From Porodaedalea pini (taxonomy: Eukaryota > Basidiomycota > Agaricomycetes > Hymenochaetales > Hymenochaetaceae), in contig NBAY01000040.1 in the NCBI GenBank assembly GCA_002794775.1, positions 124,001-188,000 of the forward strand: 64,000 nucleotides of DNA, in the 5' to 3' direction. Positions 33,644-45,051 of this stretch are shown here, one piece after another (position 1 is the stretch's first letter; every line of letters begins with the position of its first letter). The notes below the pieces were generated by a model that saw nothing but the letters and a program-made list of their open reading frames with translations, did no database searches and was not told the DNA's origin. The position numbers and the translations under genes are program-made.

Positions 33644-35149
33644 GTGAAGGCATTAGGAAGGAAGGAGCAAGAGTGGGATGAAGAGGAAGAAGGGTTGTTG
33701 ACATGGAAAGGCAGGATCTACGTGCCAAAAGACCGTAAACTCCGGGAAGACATCATTCCAAACCATCATGACAGTACACTCGCAGGACATCCGGGACGCT
33801 ATAAGACCCATGAGTTGATCACACGCAACTACTGGTGGCCAGGAATCCAACGAGATGTTCAAATGTATGTCGAGGGATGCGATGCGTGCCAACGTACCAA
33901 GGCGCACAGAGCGAAACCGCATAACCCTCTGAACCCGAACGAGATCCTGAAAGATCCTTGGGAAATCATCACAGCAGACCTGATCGGCAAACTCCCTGAG
34001 TCCAATGGGCATAACGTGATCTGTGTCTTTGTCGACAGGTTCAGTAAACAGGTGCATGCCATCCCTACCTCCATGAGCATAATGTCGGAAGGAATGGCGA
34101 GACTCTACCGAGATCATGTCTTCAGACTGCACGGCATACCGCGAAAGTTTATTCATGACAGAGGATCACAGTTTGAGTCCAAGTTCATGAATGAACTATA
34201 CCGATTACTGGGCATCGAGGGAAATCCGTCAATGGCATATCACCCACAGACAGATGGTCAGACAGAACGGATAAACCAAGAGATAGAACAGTACCTCCGT
34301 CTCTTCGTTAACCACCATCAGTCGGACTGGGCAGAATGGCTTGTGCTAGCAGAATTTGCGTATAACGACAAGGAACAGACGTCAACAGGAGTGTCACCTT
34401 TTTTTGTCAACCATGGGAGACACCTGTACAAGGGCACAAATCCTAGACGCGAATCGACCAACGAGTCCGCTAAACAGTTTGCCGACCGGATGGCCAAGAT
34501 CAGGGAGGAAACCGAATCAGCGTTAAGGCATGCGGCTGAAACCATGAAACGCTTCTACGACAGGACAAAGGGAGAATCCATCGAGTATAAACCTGGGGAT
34601 AAGGTCATGCTCAAAGGAACTCACTTAAAGACAGACCATCCTATGAAGAAGCTAGGAGACAAACGCTATGGACCTTTCATCATTGAAAAGAAAATCGGCA
34701 CGTCAGCATACAGGCTTAAACTTCCACGTACATGGAAGAAAGTCTATCCGGTTTTCAATGAAGTGCTCCTCTCCCCATACCACAAGCCACAGTATACGTC
34801 GCAGAAGCAAGATCCTCCACCCCCACCCGAGATCATTGATGATGTGCCGGAATATGAGGTCGAAAAGGTTGTCGACTCCAAACTGGTGCGAGGGAAGCTC
34901 AAATACCTCGTACATTGGAAAGGGTACCCGAACGAAGAACGCACCTGGGAGCCAATTGAGAATTTGACGAACTCTCAAAAGGCCATTGATGAATTTCATA
35001 AATCGACTCCTAGTGCTCCTCGTGCCCTCAATACCTTAGAGATATCGCAGCTGAAGTTCCGACCTGTATTTGAGATGACGGAGCCTGAGATACAGGAAGG
35101 AGTGGCACAGTGGTGGGCCGGTAAGTTCCAGGGTAGGGAACAGGAGTGA
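33644..35149 (+). pseudogene. Gypsy-1 pol part 3: integrase with C-terminal chromodomain
   Basis: Zinc-binding HHCC (HHDSTLAGHPGRYKTHELI ... CDACQRTK), then the DDE core: ITADLIGKLP (D), FIHDRGSQFESKF (D) and HPQTDGQTERINQEIEQYL (E). A GPF/Y-like region KLGDKRYGPFIIEKKIGTSA follows. The C-terminus carries a chromodomain: EYEVEKVVDSKLVRGKLKYL followed by VHWKGYPNEERTWEPIENL. Chromodomains of this class can steer integration towards methylated-histone chromatin. This part is uninterrupted but is cut off from RT by upstream lesions. Confidence 0.9.
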
Positions 35150-35165
35150 TCGGGACGCTCGCCTT

Positions 35166-35176
35166 AAAGGAGAGAG
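35166..35176 (+). other. Gypsy-1 polypurine tract
   Basis: AAAGGAGAGAG immediately upstream of the 3' LTR (three bases apart), the expected plus-strand primer site. Confidence 0.6.
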
Positions 35177-35179
35177 TCA

Positions 35180-35627
35180 TGTCATGGACGCTTTTTAATT
35201 ATTTTTATTCTCTTATCATTTTCCCTTATCTTATCTTATCATATCTTATCCACCCATCACTAATCACGCTTATTCCTGCTTACTCACTATTCATTACGCT
35301 CTTTCTCATACTATCCTCACTCGCTGACCGATCCTATGATGTCATTGTTCTATGAAGTTCTATGACATTCTATTATCTATCCTTATGTAGTAGTTAATTC
35401 CCTGGTCCATGCGCAGCCTCTGAAGGGTATATAAGTAGGTAGTTCTCCTGTACTTACCCTTTAGTTTCGACCTGGTCAATTCTACCTGGCTACATCCAGA
35501 AGCTGCCCCCCTACCTCTGTGCTGTGTCAGCTCCCCTGGCTCACCGCTCTCTCCCTCTCTCCTCTTCCTCTGACTGAGTTCCGTGTGACCCGGTTACCTT
35601 TTGCATACCCGTAGTCCATTGCTGACA
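35180..35627 (+). repeat. Gypsy-1 3' LTR
   Basis: 448 bp, TGTCATGG...GCTGACA. All six base differences from the 5' LTR are explained as CpG transitions. Confidence 0.95.
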
Positions 35628-35632
35628 GACGT

Positions 35633-37080
35633 GCAGGCTCTCAGGGGCCAAGGCCTGGGGCGCTGGAAGAAAGGGAGTTAATGAAAGGATTGAAATTGTT
35701 TAGATGTAAAACTTCATAGCAGGCGGTCAGCGCGGATAAGGCTTTCCGACAGCCATGCTGCGAAGAAGGAATGAGAGAACGTTGTTCAAAAATGACTTGC
35801 AAATGGTTGAAAAGAATATGTTCAAATAATTTACCCATTGTGTCCACGAGGGCAATGGGACGAAAGGAACAGGGGAGTGAGAAGTCAGAACATTTTGGTT
35901 TTGGTATGAATGTAACGATAGAGTGTTTAAATGATGAAGGAAAGTAGCCAAAAGAAAGGCAGAAGGAAAAGATTTGAGAAAAGAAATGGGGTTTGAGTTC
36001 AATGAAAAGTTTTAAATGAAGGTAAGAAAAGCAGTTACTGCCAGGGGCGGTCGTGTCATCCGTGCCCTTTAGGGCCCGTAACATTTCGTTGACAGAGACA
36101 GGCTCGATGTTGGCTGGAGGAGGGAGTGAGTGGTTGTTGTGGTAACCAGTGGGTAGCGCAGGGAAGAACGTGGAGCGGAAAAGGTCAGATTTCTCACTCT
36201 TGTTAAGAGTAAACCGCCCCGAAGGGAGTTTGAGGGCGCCGATGGGGTGACGGCGGCACGCCATGCCTAGATGTTTGTGTCTCCAAATTGGCGAGTGGTC
36301 GGATCGGTGGAGTAAGTTACTGAAAAAGGCAGTTTTGGCTGCAGAAATGGTTTTGTGGAGCTGGGCTAAACAGCCCGCTGACGGATCCCTATGGTGCGCT
36401 TGGTAGTCACGACTGCACTGCTCAGTCCACCAAGAGTGGGGGCCGAGGTAGGTTCGGGGTTTGTGCTTTTGTAAAAAGCGGGTGGTGAAAGAAGAAAACA
36501 CCATGTAAAAGGAAAGTAATTTGGCGTCGAGATGAGAAGGAAGAGTAATGTCTGATGTATCAAAAGAAAAAAGATGCGAATCGCGAAATTCAGCAATCAA
36601 AGAAGGGATGTTGTGTTTGCGAACAAGGCGAAGGGGATGCGTGGCTGGTGGTGGAGAAAACGAAATGGGTATATCAAAAATAAGAGGGAGATGGTCAGAG
36701 TGAAATTCAAAGGAAGGGTCACCAATAAGAAGAGATTGGCTGATAATAGGAGAAATGTCTGAAGAACTGATAACAAGGTCCAAAGTGGACGAACCCTGAG
36801 GGTGTAAGAAGGTGGGGATGCCTGAGGGGTTGGCGACTATTAAGGAAGAATTATTGAGCCATTGTAAAAAGGGTTCAGTGGCGGAAAAGTAATGGGAAAG
36901 GTGAATGTCGGACCAAAGATTGGAATGTCTGTTGAAATCTCTGACTAGGATATGGGTATCCGAGGGAGAAAGGCTGGGAAAGGGGTCTTCAAAAGAGTCG
37001 GTGCTAGGAGAATTGTAAATGTTCCAGATGTAAACAGGTGAAAGTGAAGAGCTGCGGTCAACACTAATGGTGACTTGGCA
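35633..37080 (-). pseudogene. LINE-B ORF2 piece: endonuclease C-terminal part and RT start
   Basis: Minus-strand coding continues from VTISVDRSSSLSPVYIWNIY through DFNRHSNLWSD, LDLVISSSDIS, SDHLPLIFD and the RT N-terminal block FIPKPKCSDFSLPCSFRPIA. It ends at a TGA (35643-35641) next to the Gypsy-1 insertion point. Homologous to LINE-A 18700-17250. Confidence 0.85.
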
Positions 37081-38524
37081 TGTAGAACGCTGTCAGGCCA
37101 GGAATACATTTGGAAATAACTAGTGACAACTCTACACAGTAGGATCTAGCTGAACAGCACAGTATCATGAACACCCCCAAAACTCGCACATATGCACTTG
37201 CATTACGCTCATCAACTAGCATGTAACATGACACTCATAACAAATCATCTAAGGACATATCCCCCAAATCCCCACTCAAGCCACAATCACTCAAGCGCAC
37301 CTGAATAATCATTAGCCATGTGAAACTCTAATCAGAAATAATAATTATGGTCATACCAAATAGGCCTCTGGATAAGCCAAGCCACATTGATCATAGGAGC
37401 CCAGTCTACCTCCACCCGAATAGTCGTCTCAACCAGGATACTGAAATAATATGCAGTCAGATGGTCTGACCCAAAAGAGGAAAGGACAATCATTACCTAA
37501 TTGGCTCCATCTGGCAGTAACCATCAGACCGGGTAGGTCTCAGAAAGGCCATCAAGTGATTAAACAAGAGGCGCAGGTAGGAGTGTATTTTGGCATAGCT
37601 TGACATCATAGAGGAAGACATTTAGGGAATTGCATACCAAGTGATGACCTTTTTACAAAGATATTTGACTATCACAGTACTCAGATATTGGACATAAAGC
37701 CTAGCAAGGTCCCTGATCAAAAGCATTCAATTAGTCGGTTGCAGAAGAAAAGAGGGTACATATCTTATTCAGTAGTCATGGCTTCAGGAAGTTGCACAGC
37801 CTCACCCATTTTAGTGTGGGAAAGGAAGTCAGAAAGGATGAAAGACCAAGGTCTAGGCCGGTCTCTCCAAATGGAGGAAGCAGTGTTCATGATGATCAGC
37901 AATGAGTTGTACACCGTTACAATGGCTCAATCAGTGGCAATCACATCAGATCATGATGATGATCAGCAATGAGTCATATACCATCACAATAGATCAGTCA
38001 GCAATGATCCCATGTAATCATGATGAAGTAGTCAAAATGAGTCACAAGGAGTCAGAAGGAATAGTCAGAGAGTGTCATGTGTTATCATATGTAGTCATTT
38101 GTAGAATCAGGACTCTAGTAGTGTAGTACAGCTTTGTATCTGCCAAAAGGCATAAATAGGGCATGTTTTGCTGCCCTAGAACTCAATATACATTTTCCCC
38201 TCTAGATCTCAGAAGCACAGAACCACCAGGGTTCTTAGTCAGACTACAGTTAGGAACTCAGCAGTTAAGAACTCAGCAGTTAAAACTGTTACTCTATTAT
38301 ATTCATTACTGCCAATTAGTTTGGTACCCTATCTAGCACAGCCTAGATTCATCAGCAAGACAAGCTTGCAATCTCCAACAGCCACACACAGCTATCACAC
38401 CAATCTCTGTCCCTCTTCACTGAACACCTGGGAAGGACCCGTTTAGATAAATAGACCGGTCAACTCAGTGGAAGTGCCATTGGATTCATTTCACACTAGA
38501 ATATTATCATCCCCACTTCCAGCA
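37081..38524 (+). mobile_element. Probable solo LTR (1.44 kb) inside the LINE-B endonuclease frame
   Basis: Sequence foreign to the LINE, starting TGTAGAACGC and ending TTCCAGCA, with imperfect flanking 5-mers TGGCA / AGACA. The LINE frame resumes cleanly if it is removed (HPHLLCC to QVTISVD). No gag or pol. An ATAAATA box near 38152 suggests an LTR promoter in plus orientation. An imperfect direct repeat of about 45 bp (gatgatcagcaatgagt...) occurs at 37893 and 37959. Edges are less certain than for the other insertions. Confidence 0.55.
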
Positions 38525-38841
38525 AGACAACACAATAAATGGGGGTGGGAGTTGAAAAGATGGGCAATGTGCGGGTGAAGGAAAGTCGCGCAGCTGGGTC
38601 GAATAGATAGGGATTGAGAAGGGAGTACGCAAATAAAAGGGTCAGAATTATGGGTGGCAAATTGCCATTCACCCGATGGAGACAATTTAGAAGGAATGAT
38701 GGTGGAGATGGTGGGAATCTCCTGTAAACAAATGATGTCGGGGCATAAATTACTGCATTGAAAGAGAGACTTGAAAAGCAGGTCAGTAGTGGCTTCGGAA
38801 CGATGAACATTAAGGGAAAGAATAGAGATAGAAGTGATCAT
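38525..38841 (-). pseudogene. LINE-B ORF2 N-terminal piece (endonuclease start)
   Basis: Starts ATG 38841-38839, directly abutting the ORF1 stop TAA (38844-38842), giving TAAATG. Reads MITSISILSLNVHRSEATTD with ICLQEIPTIS. Cut by the 37081-38524 insertion. Confidence 0.82.
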
Positions 38842-41086
38842 TTAAAAGGGTGGTTGGTAATTTTGACGAGCAGGACAGGCGGAAGACATGGTGTTATGAT
38901 CACCCTGGCAATTAATGCAGTGCGCGAAGTGCTGGCACACAAGGTTGTTGGTAGCAGTACACGGAGCGCACTTGGTGACATGTACAGCAGTGCAATGTGG
39001 TTCTGAACAGATCACACATCATGCGACCGAGCGACATTTTACCAAAGAATGTCCTAAGTGATGACAGTTGTCGCATTGGGAGATAGTTGGCCAGGATCGC
39101 ATTTCCTCGAGGCGTCAGATGACACCAAAGACTGGGATGTTGTGGTTGTTGTGAAGGAAGAAATGGTCAAAGGCTAGGTGGTTAGTGTCTTTCAGGATGA
39201 TAGAGACGTTGCAAAAGTCTAGGGTGTTTAGGCGTTCGATAGACGCCATAAAACGAGGGGGGTAAAGGAATTCCTGCCCGGTGAACTGGGGGAGGGATGA
39301 CAGTTCGTCCATTAAATCGTGTTTGGTATAAAGAGCATTAGTGTCTTTGTCAAATACTGGAACAGCTGGCAGGACGAGTTTGAACTGGGGAGAAGGCATA
39401 AATACTCTTGCACCACTGATGTTAATAATGCGGTTAAGAGTAGACGAAAGGGAGGAAAAGGTGGAATCGAAGTCGGGGCGGATGTTAGTGAACGAAATAC
39501 AGAGGTTGCCATTGGAAGTATACCCGACATTGAGAATGACGAGATGTTTGAACTTGGCAGTGCCTTTGAGGCCAGACCAAATGGTATTTTTAATGGAATT
39601 GGGAAGGGGACGAATCGCGAGGTTGTCGGGAAGGGAAAAGTAGACGCGTTTGACGTTGCGAACACACATATTAACCGAGCCGTTAGCACGGTTCATGGGC
39701 TTAGTGATGACCTCCCCTTCAGGGTGGTCCGTGGTGATGTTTGTGACTTTAGTAGGAATCTGCTTAGGCTTTTTCTGAGCAGCCTTAGCATAAGTGATGG
39801 TTGTATATCCATCCTTGTCGGTGCCAACCGACTGGATGGGTGGTGTGTATATGGTGGTGGATAGACCTGGGCACGGAGCATTGTGTTCGGAGTGCATGTA
39901 ACCGTCCGGTGCATGAATCATCCCTTGAGTGTCCATTCGGTAGCCAGAACCCGGGATACGGGTTTTGGCCATGGCTGCAGTGTAATCGGTGTGTCCACCT
40001 TTGGGGGTGGGCACGCGTTGTTTAACTACAGGAGGGGGTGGGGGGAAACGTGGGTCATGAGTAAAATGAGCACCGAGCGGGTCCGGTAAATATTTCGGGT
40101 CTGTGGGAGCATTAGGCGAAAAGGATACTTTGGGTTTAGGGGTGTTTTGTGTCTGTTTTTTGAGTTTGTTAGTTTTCTCTGTCAAGGACAATACCATAGA
40201 TACGAGTGAAGAAATAGAACGGGACATGGTTGTAAGTTCATCAGAAATCTGCTCCTCGCGTATGTCTTGAGGACTGCGATAAATATTGTCGAAGACATTT
40301 TTACAATAAGGGGTGTGAATCTTGAAGGTTGTCTGAAATTGATTGAGAGAGTTGTTAGCATAATTTTAGCGGGCAGTCTCCTCATCGAGCATGTTAGAAC
40401 AGTTAACCCAAAAGCAAAGGGATGAAGCTATGCCAGCCATGTAATGGCCCATCATGGCAGGGTCATCATAAAAAGGGGTTTCGGACTTCCATGTGTCCTG
40501 ATTGATGAGGGTGCGGAGATCGCTGACCGACTTTTTGGCAAGCTCGCGAGATTTCCTGTTAACTTCTTCGGAGATGGCCGGATCCTCATCCTCGTTATCA
40601 ATAGGATCATTGTCAAGTTGGGGGGGGGGGGGGGCGGCTGTCCACGTACAGGTCGTCGTCGGCATCCATGGCATCCTTGTCATCCGGGATGTGACCGATC
40701 GTCACGGGGTTACCTGGGGCATCGCGTCCTTGGTGCTCATCCTCGGACGGAGATCGTTTAAGGCTAGGTTGAGATGGAATATCGGGGGTGGGGGGGAGAT
40801 CTCCCTGTTTACGGAGGGCAGCAGCATGCTGGTCCGCTGCAGTGTCGGGTGACCACTGGACGATGTTACTCGCCGCCAGGTCGCATACGGCTTGGTTATG
40901 GTTGTATGTCGAGTCGCGTCCGCACTGAGTGCAGAGTTTCGCCGCGCCAGAGACACACGAGCGACTGTGATATGGGAGTTCGTATTTACACTCGTCGCAT
41001 TTTGTCGGGTCCTTGATATTGCCTAAGGACCTGAGCGATTTGGTTCGGTGAAGACTCGCTGGCTTCGCGTTCGGGGGCGGGGCCAT
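38842..41086 (-). pseudogene. LINE-B ORF1: gag-like protein, several lesions
   Basis: ATG at 41086. The N-terminal Cys/His cluster CDECKYELPYHSRSC, CTQCGRDSTYNHNQAVC is intact. The frame is broken at a G-run (40620-40634), a TAA (40368-40366) where LINE-A has Gln, and TGA 39117-39115. Zinc knuckles (CDNCHHLGHS) follow to TAA 38842. Clearly homologous to LINE-A ORF1. Confidence 0.83.
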
Positions 41087-41156
41087 CGATAGAGACAAAG
41101 AGATTTACACAGTTAAGATCTTTCCCACGGTCTGGATGATGGTGGTAAGAGGTTAA

Positions 41157-41167
41157 GTGATGCGTAT
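41157..41167. repeat. Target-site duplication of LINE-B, right copy
   Basis: GTGATGCGTAT, identical to 23457-23467. It marks the 5' end of LINE-B. Confidence 0.85.
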
Positions 41168-42537
41168 CACTCCGAGTCAGATCCAGACTCGGGTTTGTGC
41201 CGCTTGTCGTTTGTCTTCAAGCTCAAAGTCCTTCTTTCTTTCCGGTCTCGAAACGACAAAAACTCAGAAAGAAGCAACATACAACGTAGACAAGCCCTGG
41301 CAAGAAATAACACAATGCAAAACAGATCTGCTGGGAAGCTCGGATTTCAGAATACTCTAAAATCGTGCATCTCTGCTCTCGAGGGAAGATATCATGATCC
41401 AAACCGAGGCCGCCGTGCTCTGAAGCCATTAGACAATCCCCCAGGGCAGGTGGCTTCTTTTGCGAGAAGAACATATCTCGATGCGTCTCGTTCAGGCCAT
41501 CTATGCGAGTTGGACGCTCAATCATTCAATATAACTTATAGTCCTTGCCCTACCCACTGTAACCCAGCACACTGCGACACAGCAGTCTACCAGAATGAAC
41601 ATCAGCGCACTGCTTGAATACTCAGGAGAGCAGGAATTGCTGGACACACATTCTCGAGGCAATAAGTTAGAAACAGGTGCTCAAATGGCGCGACTAGAAC
41701 ACTCAAGAAAAGCAAGCCTAGTCGTACATTTTTCTTCTCACTGCCGCCTGGAAGACTTTGACACGGCGTGGCTAAACATAGGCCATTTGCCACTTGCAAT
41801 GTGGAGATGCCCAAGGCCCGGTACGCTATTATAAGTCCCTTCTCTTTTCACTGATTACTATCTGAGTTCAGAACCGCGGGAGTGTGATGTGTACACTAGT
41901 ACTGGCTGTTTTCTTTTTGCAAGTCAGAAGACACCGGATTTTGTGAGTTTTTTGTTCTGGTCATAAAGTCGATAAACAGCAATCAACGACTTTGCAATGT
42001 TCCTTCCTCTCCCGTCAAATATAGCGTCCTGAAATCGGAGAAGGCGTCGGAATTGACCACTGCGATTCTGCGTCCTTTACTCACACGGACACCTCGCGCA
42101 TCGCATCTTCTGCCCCTATACGGCGATCGGAGCAGTTCGCTGGCCGGAGTTTTCTCGACCTCGAGGCTGCTCTATCTATGTGTTCTATGTATCCCTCAGG
42201 TCTAAGTTCGGCTTGCCGTTGGATCCGAGTTGTCCGAGACTGCGCTCTCCGTTACCCGACACATTCCCGACCTATCTCTGTCATGGTGCTTACCTATCTG
42301 AACCTTTATGGGGATGTTCTGTAGCATCAATGTTGTACAGTAAACAAATCTGACATTTTTATGGCTTTATAATGAATTGATGCGCCGAGAGGTACTACTT
42401 ACACGTGGCTGTATCTGAGATGACGGATTGAGCTCACTTCCACAACAGACCGCGATGCGGTGGGCCCACTCTCCCCATCCATCATCGTTAAATAAATAGA
42501 AACTGGCAGCCAACCTGGATAGCCTTTCCTGCCCACA
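41168..42537. other. Intergenic region upstream of the NT-C2 gene
   Basis: A plus frame of about 140 codons (41195-41617) is present, but it has no recognisable domain or splice context and its composition looks non-coding. The proximal part is presumably the promoter and leader of the gene at 42538. Nothing else seen. Confidence 0.4.
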
Positions 42538-44294
42538 ATGACGCTCCTCAGCACGTCGTCGTCGGCGTCAGCGACGACTGCGAAACCCCGATACCGTCAC
42601 ACTTCCGCGGTACACAGCGCGCCGTCGAGTGCGCCGCACACGCCCACCACGGGTCCGTCATCTTCGCCTTCATTGCCGCTCAAGGCGCATGGCGTGCGTG
42701 CACATCTGGCAGAGCTTTTACCTCTCCAGCGACACGCGCTCTTCGCCGTCAAACTCACGATCCACCAGCTCTGGAACGTCCCGCTCGTCGCCGGCGAGTT
42801 CAGCGTCAAGTGGAAGTTCCAGCATGTACATCGCGTGCGGAGGCCCGGGAGTGCCAATGAGTCGAGTTTGAATGGCTCGAGTGGGAGGCTCACGCTTGAC
42901 AGCATTGGACTGCTGAATGGGAAGGGGAAAGGACGGGAGGTTGCTGATCCCGACCATGATTCGGTGATGCCCTCCGGCGCGTCGATGCTCTCGATTCCAT
43001 CCACTTCAGAGAGCTCCTCTTCGCCTTCGACATCCCCGCAAACGACGACTGTGGACTTGCCTAATGGAAACGAAGGTGGTAACGGAGCGGAGTTCTCGCA
43101 GGAGGCGCACGGACGGACCCCCTATGTCGCGCTGCGCGACCACCATGTCAAGTGGGGCAAATCGGTCAGTGTTGCAGTGCAGATGGGTGTGCAACGCGAT
43201 ACGTTGGAATTACAGCCGTGTGAGCTGAAGCTCGTTGTGGAACAGGTACGCTGCTCTTTTATTTTATTTTAATGCATATTGTGAGACCGGGGCTGCCCGC
43301 AGCTGAAAATATGCATGCAAGCTTCTCGGGAAATTTTACTAACGAACACCCGCAGTTATCTCTTCCCGGAGATCCAGATGCACCAGCAAACCCGCGGCTC
43401 GGTGCCGTCTATCTCAATCTCGCAGAATATGTCGACGAGGGGGCCGTAACGCGGAGATATCTTCTCCGACAGAGCAAGACGAACGCGACGCTGCAGCTCA
43501 CATTAGAGCTCACACATATTGGCGGTGAAACCACGTATAAGGCGCCCCCGTTGCAGAAGGGTGAGGTCATGGCGGGTATCGCAACGTTGCTGGAAAAGAG
43601 CGCAGTCGGCGGTGTACCGCGGCCCGCTTACGATCGTGCGCTGTCGCGACCAACTATTCGCGGACACCGTCGAGCGACGGATAATGGCTCGCGCGCAGGT
43701 AGCCGCTCGCATACACCCCTGCCAGAGCTCGGCCTCGGCGGGCTGCGCACTACGGACAACATCATCGAAGCGATCTTCAACCCCGTGCCGACGAGCTCGC
43801 CGGCCCCGTCCCCCTTCACGTACTACGTCCCGCCGAAGCCCCGACCTCCTGCGCCGCCGCTCGCCATAGACAGCGATCACGCGAATGCGAACGCGGGCCC
43901 GCAGAGTGCAGTGAGCGCCGATGCAGATGTTAGCGCGGGCGCGGACGAGGACCGCCCGCCGTCGATTGCGGCGTCGGCGCGGAGCGAGAGGTCGATGGCG
44001 ACGTCGGCGTCGCGTGATAGTGCGAGTGCGAGTGCGAGCGGTGAGAAGCACCGCCAGAAATGGTGGCAGAAGTTCGCAGGTAGCTCACGCGTAGCATCGC
44101 CGCAGCCGCAGCCGCCTTCGCCCGTAGGGGCGGCGGCGTCCGTACGGTCGTCGCCTGGTGCGCTCCGCGAGCTTCGTGATTCACACCTTACGGCGGATAA
44201 TCGCTCGAGGTCTCCGATTATCGTTCGGAGCCCGACGACGATGTCGAAGGCGTCGTCGACTCTTTCGTCGGGCAGCTGGAGCCATCGGTCGTGA
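42538..44294 (+). CDS. NT-C2 (EEIG1/EHBP1 N-terminal C2) domain protein
   Basis: Two exons, 42538-43245 and 43356-44294 (1647 nt, 548 aa). After a Ser/Pro/Thr-rich N-terminus, the NT-C2 domain begins HALFAVKLTIHQLWNVPLVA with EFSVKWKF. It is interrupted by a low-complexity loop, resumes as HHVKWGKSVSVAVQMGV, and ends with the family-typical RLGAVYLNLAEYVDEGAVTR and YLLRQSKTNATLQLTLELTH. The C-terminal third is disordered (A/S/P/R-rich). NT-C2 domains act as membrane or cytoskeleton adaptors in animals and plants; the fungal role is not established. The acceptor at 43355 was chosen over one at about 43303 because it keeps the conserved PGDPDAP block in frame. Frames on the minus strand here are shadows of high GC content. 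Confidence 0.82.
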
Positions 44295-45051
44295 CCACAA
44301 AACCAAGTTCATTTTCTGCTTGCACATATTTTCTTTCATCTCCTTTTTTTGTGGCTCTTGTTCATTTGGGATTTGGACGAGGCTTATTTATCCTCTTCGC
44401 GTGTTCGCTGTCTTCCGTTTCATTTCTTCCTCATCCTTTCCTTGGACCCTCTCTTTCTTATTTCGCCTTCAGTTATCCACTATTTTGCTGCCCCTGCGCT
44501 CTCGTTTACTAACGACTTGGTACGATACTGTCTTGTTTCTCTTTTCGCTTCGCTCTTCCTCTTTCGCCCATCCTCATTTCTCCCGCCGTCTTCAACTCCC
44601 TTCCTTTTCGCGGGCTCGGGACATCGGGATGTCCCGAGCCCTTCGCAATCGTAACCTTCCATATCCCTCCCAATTCTTATGCCTATCCTACTTTTCTGCC
44701 GCCTCACTCACATTCATCTCTCCGTCTTGCGCGACCATAATATGCTAGTCTAGAGGAGGTAGCATTTTCCAGAGAAAGCTGGCTGTTTTCCAGTCATGTA
44801 AAGTATCGTAGGGTCTTATAATCTTCATTCCACGCATCCCGTGCTTTCTTGCGGACTTTGCACTCTGACAACTTCGCAGGTAAGTTCATGAAGGCGTAAA
44901 GGGTGGAGGTATCGAAGTCTAAGCCAATCTCGATTAAAGATGATTGCAATGATACATGCATTAAATGTGGGAGACTGTCGAGCCGAAGTCAGAATTTTAC
45001 CTAGCAGAATACGAAGTGAAGTAAACCATACCTAAGGCAGACACATAAGGT
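44295..45051. other. Convergent 3' regions
   Basis: Between the stops of the NT-C2 gene and the mitochondrial ribosomal gene. Pyrimidine-rich after 44300, consistent with a 3' UTR; no gene recognised. Confidence 0.45.

Larger units (their letters stand above)
28632..35627 (+). mobile_element. Gypsy-1: complete Ty3/gypsy chromovirus, Tf1/sushi-like
   Basis: 6996 bp with two LTRs of 447/448 bp, gag, and pol in the order protease-RT-RNase H-integrase-chromodomain, the Ty3/gypsy order. Flanks are AACGT (28627-28631) and GACGT (35628-35632), a 5-bp duplication with one transition. It lies inside LINE-B ORF2. LTRs are about 98.7% identical, so the insertion is recent. Inactivated by TGA at 32670-32672, a frameshift near 33510 and TGA at 33605-33607. 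Confidence 0.95.
23468..41156 (-). mobile_element. LINE-B: one LINE copy split into four pieces by three nested insertions
   Basis: Pieces, in LINE order (minus strand): 41156-38525 (5' end, ORF1, start of ORF2), 37080-35633 (endonuclease to RT), 28631-26955 (RT and RNase H) and 24022-23468 (C-terminal finger and 3' end). Removing the insertions 37081-38524, 28632-35627 and 24023-26949 with one copy of each duplication leaves about 6.3 kb, matching LINE-A. The outer edges carry an exact 11-bp duplication (23457-23467 and 41157-41167). Homologous protein blocks of LINE-A continue across each junction. Confidence 0.9.

Noticed and set aside
41195..41617. 140-codon plus frame as a gene
   Set aside because: No domain, no splice-site context and a non-coding-like composition next to a LINE end; kept only as a note.
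43503..44051. 182-codon minus-strand frame opposite the NT-C2 gene
   Set aside because: Arginine-rich shadow of GC-rich coding sequence; the plus strand has conserved NT-C2 blocks and splice sites.
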